A stretch of 49,319 bases of DNA from an uncultured Bacteroidales bacterium (lineage in GTDB: Bacteria; Bacteroidota; Bacteroidia; Bacteroidales; Bacteroidaceae). The stretch spans positions 1 to 49,319 of the forward strand of contig CACYBB010000017.1 in the NCBI GenBank assembly GCA_902772585.1, read 5' to 3'. The translations under genes were made by a program, and so were the position numbers. The notes beneath the pieces were generated by a model that ran no database searches, was not told the DNA's origin, and saw only the letters and a list, made by a program, of their open reading frames with translations. The first letter of the stretch is position 1. Every line of letters begins with the position of its first letter. Below, piece after piece: positions 44,692-49,319 of the stretch.

Positions 44692-44976
44692 TTATTCAGA
44701 TTCTTTGACCACCTGGGTAAAGTCAGACCAGTTCTCAACCTTAAATGCTCGAATATCACGTACCGATAATCTAAACCAGTCAATACGTTTCAATGTATAA
44801 ATAGCAGCAAAAAGATTGGCCATGTCATCTTTGTCTGTCAGATATACACTTCCTTGAGTATTATAAAAGCTAAATCGTCGAAGAAGCAATTTTATCTCGT
44901 AATACGCATTATTATAAGGTTCCCCGTAAGAGTTTCGGAGTTCCTTGATATCCATATCGAATGCAATGGCAAACAT
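44692..44976 (-). CDS. vapD: VapD family endoribonuclease (toxin-like)
   Basis: The 94-residue protein starts MFAIAFDMDIKELRNSYGEP and contains YNNAYYEIKLLLRRFSF, QGSVYLTD and SVRDIRAFKVENW, the full pattern of virulence-associated protein D. VapD has a Cas2-like fold; Asp7 in AFDMD corresponds to the catalytic aspartate of the H. pylori protein. It is expected to be a sequence-specific RNase acting as the toxin of a toxin-antitoxin pair. A 59-residue gene lies 8 bp upstream and shares a promoter. Confidence 0.9.
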   Translation of the reverse strand: MFAIAFDMDIKELRNSYGEPYNNAYYEIKLLLRRFSFYNTQGSVYLTDKDDMANLFAAIYTLKRIDWFRLSVRDIRAFKVENWSDFTQVVKESE

Positions 44977-44984
44977 ATTCGATA

Positions 44985-45164
44985 CTATAAAGCGACAAAG
45001 AAACGACTCTGGCCGAAGAAGATTCGGCCAAGTTTATCTTTAATTGAAATCACAACACCCATAAAAGGGTTATGTTCAACATCAATAACCTCTCCATCAA
45101 TCCAGTCTGGCTGAGCTGTCAATTGTGGACTTACTTTCATCTTATCGCCTACTTTGGGTTCCAT
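44985..45164 (-). CDS. Small protein upstream of vapD, candidate antitoxin
   Basis: The 59-residue protein (MEPKVGDKMKVSPQL...) reads as a small SH3-like beta-barrel: GDKMKVSPQ, WIDGEVIDVEHNP, MGVVISIKDKLGRIFFGQ. The ATG at 45164 was chosen because it follows a Shine-Dalgarno-like AGGAAAG and the longer frame reaches into the -7 element. Gene order and 8-bp spacing suggest it is the VapD partner. It does not look like VapX of Haemophilus, as far as I can judge from memory. Confidence 0.7.
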   Translation of the reverse strand: MEPKVGDKMKVSPQLTAQPDWIDGEVIDVEHNPFMGVVISIKDKLGRIFFGQSRFFVAL

Positions 45165-45191
45165 AATCTTTCCTTTCTTTGTTTCTCGCTG

Positions 45192-45223
45192 CAAAGATAA
45201 GTAATATTTTTCAAACTTCCAAA
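45192..45223 (-). promoter_or_regulatory. Promoter of the vapD module
   Basis: On the minus strand TTTG (45223-45220), 20 bp, then TATCTTTG (45199-45192). The 18 bp at 45182-45199 (TTTCTCGCTGCAAAGATA on the plus strand) are identical to the start of the 45-bp promoter cassettes at 45944 and 47933. Confidence 0.8.
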
Positions 45224-45234
45224 TTTCGCAAAGG

Positions 45235-45271
45235 AAAAACAGTTATCGTTAAGGTTAAAACAACTGTTTTT
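45235..45271. terminator. Bidirectional terminator-like hairpin
   Basis: AAAAACAGTT (45235-45244) pairs with AACTGTTTTT (45262-45271) with A/T runs on the outside. On the minus strand it would stop transcripts from the hairpin region before the vapD promoter. Confidence 0.65.
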
Positions 45272-45299
45272 TAGATTGTGACAACAATCGGGATTTTTT

Positions 45300-45426
45300 C
45301 CATTAAAGAGATTGATTCCCTGAAAGGGTAACGGGATTGGTGAAAAGCTTATCTGCAAGCTTGCTTGTAAGGAAGATTGGCACTGATACCATTAGTACTC
45401 TGATAGGAGTACAATCTCTTTAATGG
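45300..45426. ncRNA. Candidate structured RNA closed by a 15-bp perfect helix
   Basis: CCATTAAAGAGATTG (45300-45314) is perfectly complementary to CAATCTCTTTAATGG (45412-45426), with 97 bases between. Inside are smaller hairpins (CCC-TGAAA-GGG and GTACTC-TGATAG-GAGTAC). T-runs follow each outer arm (TTTTTT before the left, AGTTTTT after the right). No gene or transposase is linked. It could also be a miniature inverted-repeat element. Strand not determined. Confidence 0.45.
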
Positions 45427-45806
45427 AGTTTTTCTGGTTTTTGTTAAGACCTAAACACTGGAATTAGTTTCTGGAAGTGTGAGTCCGAAGCAACCGGACC
45501 GGCAGTTAGAACGGACCGGACTGCAGCTGACATTGCTATTACTGATTTGTATGATTTGAGCGAATTTTGGCGGATCCTCGTTTGTCGTTTGAGCTACCTA
45601 CCTATATAATAGGTAGCTCAGACCGACAGACAAAAATCTTTCCGCGGCATTTTGTCGCGGCATTTTGTTCGTTCTTAAGCCTTCTGACAGGGTCTGACAG
45701 GGTCTTTCAATCATGGGAAATAGAAAAGACTGAGGGTGCAAAGTTACGTTTGCGCCCTCAGTTAGTTTAGGAATTTAACTTAACAGGAACCAGCCCTGTC
45801 AAACAC
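45427..45806. other. Gene-poor stretch with several hairpins and short repeats
   Basis: No supportable protein gene. Seen: CGGACCGG twice (about 45497 and 45514); a perfect 10-bp stem GAGCTACCTA/TAGGTAGCTC (45591-45619); a tandem 13-mer CGCGGCATTTTGT (45643-45668); CTGACAGGG twice (45684-45702); and a 13-bp stem CTGAGGGTGCAAA/TTTGCGCCCTCAG (45730-45761, one G-T pair). A 67-codon plus-strand frame (45567-45770) crosses these hairpins and is not convincing as a gene. Confidence 0.6.
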
Positions 45807-45911
45807 TTACATTGACGAGCTAAAAGTATCATGCTTCATTCCTATTAGATTCCATATGATACCTATAATAGCTATAACTCCCACACAGGCTAAAAAATAA
45901 ATCAATTCCAT
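45807..45911 (-). CDS. 34-residue single-helix membrane peptide
   Basis: The frame begins MELIYFLACVGVIAIIGIIW and continues NLIGMKHDTFSSSM, one membrane helix with a short polar tail. It starts 44 bases downstream of a consensus promoter, in a block identical to the HEPN/MNT promoter, which argues for a real transcript. It is too short for standard gene callers. Membrane peptides of this kind include type I toxins and small regulators of membrane complexes; nothing here tells which. No Shine-Dalgarno sequence is present. Confidence 0.6.
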   Translation of the reverse strand: MELIYFLACVGVIAIIGIIWNLIGMKHDTFSSSM

Positions 45912-45943
45912 ATTTAATTAGTTTTAATTGTTTTTTCTTATTC

Positions 45944-45988
45944 TTTTCTCGCTGCAAAGATACGAACTAATTATGAATATTCAAAACT
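45944..45988 (-). repeat. 45-bp promoter cassette, copy 1 (before the micropeptide)
   Basis: Identical over 45 bp to 47933-47977. On the minus strand it holds TTTG (45985-45982), 19 bp, then TATCTTTG (45962-45955). Just upstream, the 14-mer AAAACTCCGCTAAA occurs at 45983-45996 and again at 46015-46028, 32 bp apart. Confidence 0.92.
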
Positions 45989-46105
45989 CCGCTAAAATGC
46001 AAAAATTATCAACCAAAACTCCGCTAAATGTACCATTTCAGTAGACACGAAAAAAAGTTAGATAAATTGCTATCAACAGGAAGAAGTTGGTGTTTCCAAT
46101 TTCTT

Positions 46106-46513
46106 CTATGCACAAATTCTTTGCAATTCCTGACTGATAAGGAGAATCTCATCCATGATAAGACGCTCCCGCTCTTTCGAAGGCTTTTTAGTACCATTGA
46201 TATATTGAGCCATTAAACTCTGGCTGATGCCAAGACGACGACCTACCGCGGAAGCATTCAACTCGGGATGAGACAGAAAGATACGCGAGATTCCCGTCGG
46301 CTCTGGGTCATCATACTCAAAACTCTCAAAGCTGACATCTTCATCAAGGTCATACCAGTGTATCCCCTCATCATCCATCTCATAGTTGGCACGCTCCTCG
46401 TCTGTGGCATTACGCAATCTCTTGTAATAGAGAAGTGACTGCCATAGTTCACGTCCATCGTCTGTCAGACCGTAAATGCGGTCGTCTGCAAACCAAATCT
46501 TAGAAATCTTCAT
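46106..46513 (-). CDS. DUF2442 protein with C-terminal helix-turn-helix
   Basis: The 135-residue protein has an N-terminal DUF2442-like part (IWFADDRIYGLTDDGREL, LLYYKRLRNATDEERANYEM, then IHWYDLDEDVSFESF). The C-terminal DNA-binding domain has NASAVGRRLGISQSLMAQYI, NGTKKPSKERE. GGAGG lies 11 bases before the ATG. The promoter at 46602-46646 carries an inverted repeat over its -33 element and is copied in front of the related gene at 48562-48978. This suggests that these proteins repress their own promoters. Confidence 0.82.
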   Translation of the reverse strand: MKISKIWFADDRIYGLTDDGRELWQSLLYYKRLRNATDEERANYEMDDEGIHWYDLDEDVSFESFEYDDPEPTGISRIFLSHPELNASAVGRRLGISQSLMAQYINGTKKPSKERERLIMDEILLISQELQRICA

Positions 46514-46536
46514 TATTCACACTCCCTCCAAAATAT

Positions 46537-46572
46537 TCATTCCATTCCAAACATTCTCAATATCTCTGGCAT
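46537..46572 (-). pseudogene. N-terminal remnant of a DUF4160 gene (MPEILRMFGME)
   Basis: Eleven codons then TGA. MPEILRMFGM closely resembles the start of DUF4160 proteins, which are usually encoded directly before DUF2442 genes. The rest of the gene is missing: the Shine-Dalgarno and start of the DUF2442-HTH gene follow within 25 bases. It could still be translated as a leader peptide. Confidence 0.5.
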
Positions 46573-46601
46573 AATCTAATTATTATATTTGTTTTATACT
46601 G

Positions 46602-46646
46602 CAAATATAGGTAATTATTTTATAACCTCCAAACATTTTGATGTTT
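46602..46646 (-). promoter_or_regulatory. Promoter with embedded operator-like inverted repeat (copy 1)
   Basis: On the minus strand TTTG (46633-46630), 20 bp, then TATATTTG (46609-46602). AAACAT-TTTG-ATGTTT (46631-46646, plus strand) is an inverted repeat covering the -33 element. CCTCCAAACATTTTGATGTT and the following Ts are identical in the copy at 49031-49055. Confidence 0.75.
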
Positions 46647-46720
46647 TTTTCATTATTTCACCAAAAAGAAAGGAATTAACAAAGGAAATGACGCAAAAAG
46701 TGGATCACCCGGATTGCGAA

Positions 46721-46830
46721 GCCACACTCTACACCTTCAGGTTAGGAAACGAATTGCCATAATAAACCGTAATTCGCACCGCCACACTCTGCTTACAGAG
46801 AATAAACCGTAATAATTTTAGAAACGAATT
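46721..46830. repeat. Patchwork of short direct repeats
   Basis: GCCACACTCT at 46721 and 46781, AATAAACCGT at 46761 and 46801, and GAAACGAATT at 46746 and 46821. The same modules appear in different order, at different distances (60, 40 and 75 bp). No protein gene is visible in 46650-46870. Confidence 0.7.
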
Positions 46831-46870
46831 AGCCTAATTGCCCTTAATTATATCCACGAATTTAATTAAT

Positions 46871-47155
46871 TTAAGTTTCAGATATTAACAAAAACCTCAA
46901 AAACCCCTCTTTCGCTGTCTTAGCTCTCCGAGCTTCTCTGCCGCTGCCATGGCTTTGTGCCTGTGAGGCAAGCTCACGCACCAGCCACGACATCAGCACA
47001 CATTGCTTCGCAACATAAGACATCCTCAGAGGAAAAACCCCGTTACGCTGCGCTCCACTAAAAAAGTTGACCTTCGGTCGAGGTAATATCGGTTTTTCAG
47101 CCCGAAGGGCGGGGTTTTTGCCACCATGATGGCTGAGTTTTGGAACGGCATTCAA
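46871..47155 (-). other. Structured stretch with a short open frame, doubtful as a gene
   Basis: On the minus strand a 50-codon frame from ATG 47023 (MSYVAKQCVLMSWLVREL...) lies within a longer frame that opens at a TTG at 47155. A perfect 10-bp helix AAAAACCCCG (47033-47042) / CGGGGTTTTT (47110-47119) encloses two hairpins (GACC-TTC-GGTC and GCCC-GAA-GGGC). Very similar short peptides seem familiar from Prevotella genomes, which would fit a repeated non-coding element better than a gene. No promoter found. Confidence 0.4.
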
Positions 47156-47201
47156 TAGGGTAACGGTATATGTTATTAGGAAACGTCAAAACACTCCCCT
47201 A

Positions 47202-47606
47202 TCAGGTCTTAGAAGAGATATAAGCAGCAATTTTGTCTATCAATGATTTTGTTGGGTCGATATAAGGTTTCAGTTTCTCTTCATTAGTTTCGTAAAAGCA
47301 ATTATAATCTGCATTATCACGCATAATAACTAACTCAGAAAGCAGTGCACCGTCCTTCTTTGAGAAGATCTCTGTTCTTACATAGTGCTCACCAAACATT
47401 GCCATAATTCCACGATGTGTTTTCACTGGGAAGCCATCACTAATAAGGAGTGCTGACATCGCATGAAAAAGTGCATAATACAATCTATTTGCAGCCGCTT
47501 CCCATTTACCTTCATTAGCACAGAATAACACATCTGCAAATGTTCTGTCAGATTTTTCCAACTCGCGGTTGACAATAATCTTGCGTTCGCTTTCACTAAG
47601 ACTCAT
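47202..47606 (-). CDS. HEPN domain protein (toxin-like partner of an HEPN/MNT pair)
   Basis: The 134-residue protein is all helical with the UPF0332/HEPN pattern: WEAAANRLYYALFHAMSALL, RGIMAMFGEHYV and MRDNADYNCFYE. HEPN ribonucleases use an RxxxxH-type motif; here the corresponding place reads RDNADYNCF without His, as in UPF0332 relatives, so nuclease activity is uncertain. The start overlaps the MNT gene by 11 bases, and AAGGAGGT lies 5 bases before the ATG, an unusually strong Shine-Dalgarno for this window. Confidence 0.85.
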   Translation of the reverse strand: MSLSESERKIIVNRELEKSDRTFADVLFCANEGKWEAAANRLYYALFHAMSALLISDGFPVKTHRGIMAMFGEHYVRTEIFSKKDGALLSELVIMRDNADYNCFYETNEEKLKPYIDPTKSLIDKIAAYISSKT

Positions 47607-47919
47607 AAAGTACCTCCTTATCTTCTTCTACATTATAAAAGAACATTGCGTGTGGTCCATTATACCACTCATTCTTAGTATATGTATGGGGGCGTATATC
47701 TTCCCCTAAATCCCAACCTAAAAGCACAAAAGGATAAGAATAACGGTCAAAATCCTCACGTTCTATTGTTCTTTTATCTAATAGTAGCAAAAGGTCCCAA
47801 TCAGAGTCTTCATGAGAATCGCCACGAGCACGTGAGCCATATAGATACAGTGTACTACCTTTAGGTAATACGCTTGCAGCCATCTGCTTTATCTGATCTA
47901 TCATCTGTGCCTTCTTCAT
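47596..47919 (-). CDS. MNT-type minimal nucleotidyltransferase (antitoxin-like)
   Basis: The 107-residue protein has the nucleotidyltransferase signature LYGSRARGDSHEDSDWDLLLLL, i.e. GSRARG (28-33) with Asp40 and Asp42 as metal ligands. In HEPN/MNT pairs this protein neutralises the HEPN partner, in known cases by adding AMP to it. The ATG at 47919 was chosen because the longer frame begins with TTG inside the -7 element of the promoter cassette at 47933. Confidence 0.88.
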   Translation of the reverse strand: MKKAQMIDQIKQMAASVLPKGSTLYLYGSRARGDSHEDSDWDLLLLLDKRTIEREDFDRYSYPFVLLGWDLGEDIRPHTYTKNEWYNGPHAMFFYNVEEDKEVLYES

Positions 47920-47932
47920 ATGCAATAAAACG

Positions 47933-47977
47933 TTTTCTCGCTGCAAAGATACGAACTAATTATGAATATTCAAAACT
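47933..47977 (-). repeat. 45-bp promoter cassette, copy 2 (before the MNT/HEPN pair)
   Basis: Identical to 45944-45988. TTTG (47974-47971), 19 bp, then TATCTTTG (47951-47944) on the minus strand, 25 bp before the MNT ATG. Confidence 0.92.
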
Positions 47978-48045
47978 TTTTGAAGAAAAAGTCTGCTACG
48001 GCAAAAGCTATCTCCGTCAGCAACTAGTCCAAATCTGCGAGAGAT

Positions 48046-48100
48046 TACTTCCGGAGTACCTCCCGATTACCTCCCGATTACCTCCCGGTTACCGTGCGGT
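48046..48100. repeat. Five tandem 11-bp units (TACCTCCCGAT)
   Basis: TACTTCCGGAG, TACCTCCCGAT (twice), TACCTCCCGGT and TACCGTGCGGT follow each other without gaps. Nothing else with gene character is seen in 47978-48216 apart from the CTGACAGGGG hairpin. Confidence 0.85.
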
Positions 48101-48160
48101 TATAGAATCGAGGTTAAACGTAAAGAAATCACGGATTACCCCACATTAATTTCGTTTCTT

Positions 48161-48198
48161 CTGACAGGGGCCTCTGACAGGGGACAAGCCCCTGTCAG
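48161..48198. repeat. CTGACAGGGG repeats forming a hairpin
   Basis: CTGACAGGGG occurs at 48161-48170 and 48174-48183, and its complement CCCCTGTCAG at 48189-48198; either of the first two can pair with it. The same core, CTGACAGGG, is found at 45684 and 45694, and its complement CCCTGTCA at about 45794. It may work as a terminator for the DUF2442 gene transcript. Confidence 0.7.
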
Positions 48199-48216
48199 GG
48201 TTGAAACTACCATCAA

Positions 48217-48459
48217 CTATGCTACTTTTAATAAATCAAGTACAGAATACACCCTTGTCATATTTTCAAAGGTGAAATACTGGTCATCAAGCACCATCCA
48301 TTTGTTTCGTTCTTTAACCGGCATCTGCTGAATATCAGGAAAGAACGAAACAGGAATTATCACCTCTCGCCCATCAGTCAGACGCACAACCATCTTACCA
48401 CGATGTGAAGTGAAGTTCAAGTCTTTGATACCTAATGTTACTCCTTTAATCTTACACAT
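48217..48459 (-). CDS. DUF2442 domain protein without DNA-binding domain
   Basis: The 80-residue protein (VVRLTDGREVIIPVSFFPDI, QQMPVKERNKWMVLDD, YFTFENMTRVYSVLDLL) is a single DUF2442 domain. AGGAGG lies 8 bases before the ATG. It follows the helix-turn-helix DUF2442 gene by 102 bp on the same strand with no promoter between, so both are probably on one transcript. DUF2442 proteins usually pair with DUF4160 proteins; none is intact here. Confidence 0.82.
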   Translation of the reverse strand: MCKIKGVTLGIKDLNFTSHRGKMVVRLTDGREVIIPVSFFPDIQQMPVKERNKWMVLDDQYFTFENMTRVYSVLDLLKVA

Positions 48460-48561
48460 ATATTTGTCCTCCTATGATTTATTTCTCAATATTAATTGAA
48501 ATCGTTTTCTCGCCATTAAAGACCTTAGTCACTTGCACTTGCCAGAGGGGAAATGAGTCAT

Positions 48562-48978
48562 TTATGCACTTTGTAACTCGCGACCGAAATAGTGGAAAGC
48601 CTCACGAATCTCTTGCAGCCTATTAGCGCTAGGCTTCGAGATGCCATAGATGTATCTTGCCAACAGACTCTTGTTAATATTTAGGTAACGGGCCACCTCC
48701 GAAACATTCAGCCATGGGAAACGATGGAACATAGCTGCTACCTCATTCTCAGTGTTGGGCTCAGAAGTCTCATAAAAACTCGAAATATGCATATCAACAT
48801 CTATAGACTCCCATCTGATAGCCATACCATCGTCCTCAAGGCTGTAATCACTGCGTTGTTCAGCAGAAGCCTCTTGCAACTCAGGATAGGCTTCTAATGG
48901 TCTACTCAGCAGTCGCCCCTCCGTAGTCTTCACATAAATACGGTTCCCTTCAAACCATAAATTCTTAATCGCTTCCAT
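48562..48978 (-). CDS. DUF2442 protein with C-terminal helix-turn-helix, second copy
   Basis: The 138-residue protein is a diverged relative of the one at 46106-46513: IKNLWFEGNRIYVKTTEGRL, LLSRPLEAYPELQEAS, then SEVARYLNINKSLLARYIYG and SKPSANRLQEI. The ATG at 48978 was chosen because it matches the start of the relative and lies 29 bp after the promoter; the longer frame would read through the -7 element. Residues about 95-125 form the helix-turn-helix. It likely regulates its own promoter through the AAACAT-TTTG-ATGTTT site. Confidence 0.82.
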   Translation of the reverse strand: MEAIKNLWFEGNRIYVKTTEGRLLSRPLEAYPELQEASAEQRSDYSLEDDGMAIRWESIDVDMHISSFYETSEPNTENEVAAMFHRFPWLNVSEVARYLNINKSLLARYIYGISKPSANRLQEIREAFHYFGRELQSA

Positions 48979-49006
48979 AATGTCGGCATATACTCCTTTT
49001 TGAGTA

Positions 49007-49051
49007 CAAATATAGGTATAAAAAATTATACCTCCAAACATTTTGATGTTT
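49007..49051 (-). promoter_or_regulatory. Promoter with embedded operator-like inverted repeat (copy 2)
   Basis: On the minus strand TTTG (49038-49035), 20 bp, then TATATTTG (49014-49007). AAACAT-TTTG-ATGTTT lies at 49036-49051. The -33 part, repeat and T-run are identical to the copy at 46602-46646, while the spacer differs. Confidence 0.75.
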
Positions 49052-49319
49052 TTTTTCTAATTTTCCAACGGGAAACGGCGCGCTCGAGGCGGAAGAAGCA
49101 AGCGGAGCACGAGTGATCTTACCATCAGTAACTCATCGTTTCTCGATGAGAGAGAAGCCTTTTCTCTGATAGTAACTCTACTTCTCGCTCTGACTAATCC
49201 CTGAATTTTGTGACTGCGCGTGACGTTTCCTGATTTGGGTTGACTGTCATTATGTCTAAACCCTAAGATTAGTTGACTCGGTTAAACATTAAAACTTATA
49301 TAGGTTGACTCTTACCTCT
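49052..49319. other. Gene-free end of window with hairpins and spaced GTTGACT repeats
   Basis: No gene is supported. CTCATCG/CGATGAG (about 49133-49151) and AGAGAA/TTCTCT form adjacent hairpins. GTTGACT occurs at 49239, 49272 and 49304, that is 33 and 32 bp apart, and may continue beyond the window. Confidence 0.55.

Noticed and set aside
45567-45770. 67-codon plus-strand ORF
   Set aside because: It runs through a 10-bp hairpin, a tandem 13-mer and the CTGACAGGG repeats, and the protein has no recognisable pattern. Better explained as non-coding repeat sequence.
47874-48149. 91-codon plus-strand ORF opposite the MNT gene start
   Set aside because: Its first part is antisense to the MNT gene and promoter cassette and its end is made by the 11-bp tandem repeat. 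No promoter or start signal.
48460-48561. Degenerate reading frame (WQVQVTKVFNGEKTISI) between the two DUF2442 genes
   Set aside because: The frame looks protein-like but has no start codon, overlaps the end of the upstream gene, and I cannot match it to any family; too short to support as a pseudogene.
44353-49319. CRISPR array or integron cassette array
   Set aside because: The repeats differ from each other, lack regular spacers, and no Cas genes, integrase or attC-like sites with consistent ends were found.

Overview
The window looks like a chromosomal segment of a Bacteroidales bacterium, most likely Prevotella or a close relative such as Segatella. The reasons are: promoters of the Bacteroides type (TTTG about 20 bp before TAnnTTTG) in front of many genes; core genes mostly without Shine-Dalgarno sequences; secreted proteins ending in the short 'NLAGQRV...GLYIVNGKKVIVK'-type tail; and families typical of the order (DUF4954, DUF3575, DUF4827-like lipoprotein, class I fumarase, IS200-like REP-associated transposase with an extra C-terminal domain). 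No rRNA, tRNA, CRISPR array or insertion sequence with terminal repeats was seen.

Layout. 1-2800: the end of one secreted-protein gene and two complete secreted beta-sandwich protein genes. 3260-7040: a compact fructan operon (secreted GH32, MFS sugar permease, fructokinase). 7050-12808: LD-carboxypeptidase, aminoacyl-histidine dipeptidase pepD, a CorA Mg2+ channel behind a structured leader with an acidic/proline mini-ORF, and a DUF349 helical protein. 12879-27471 (minus): a long co-directional set with hflX, a DUF4954 protein, a zinc-ribbon membrane protein, an M16 lipoprotein protease, fumarase, two M6 metalloproteases and, from its own promoter, a lipoprotein plus glmM. 27592-33682: nagB facing dnaA across an 8-bp tandem repeat and a shared terminator, then an MCE protein, an amidase with SPOR domain, folB, and a stand-alone homologue of the C-terminal part of class II ribonucleotide reductase. 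33804-44296: a nitroreductase and a minus-strand envelope operon (DUF3575, OmpA/TPR protein, 749-aa outer-membrane barrel, two TPR proteins) into which a RAYT transposase has been placed; REP-like hairpins lie around it and inside its own coding sequence. 44353-49319: an accessory tract of small minus-strand genes separated by dense hairpins and repeats.

The accessory tract holds a VapD ribonuclease with a small partner, an HEPN/nucleotidyltransferase pair, three DUF2442 proteins (two with a C-terminal helix-turn-helix), a 34-residue single-helix membrane peptide and a remnant of a DUF4160 gene. Two promoter cassettes are reused there: an exact 45-bp block in front of the micropeptide and the HEPN/MNT pair, and a promoter with an embedded inverted repeat in front of both helix-turn-helix DUF2442 genes. 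Several of these genes have strong Shine-Dalgarno sequences, unlike the core genes.

Most promising for novelty: the RAYT gene whose coding sequence carries REP-like hairpins and five decapeptide repeats; the corA leader as a possible Mg2+-sensing attenuator; and the promoter-sharing accessory tract. All functional calls come from reading the sequence; no database search was run.
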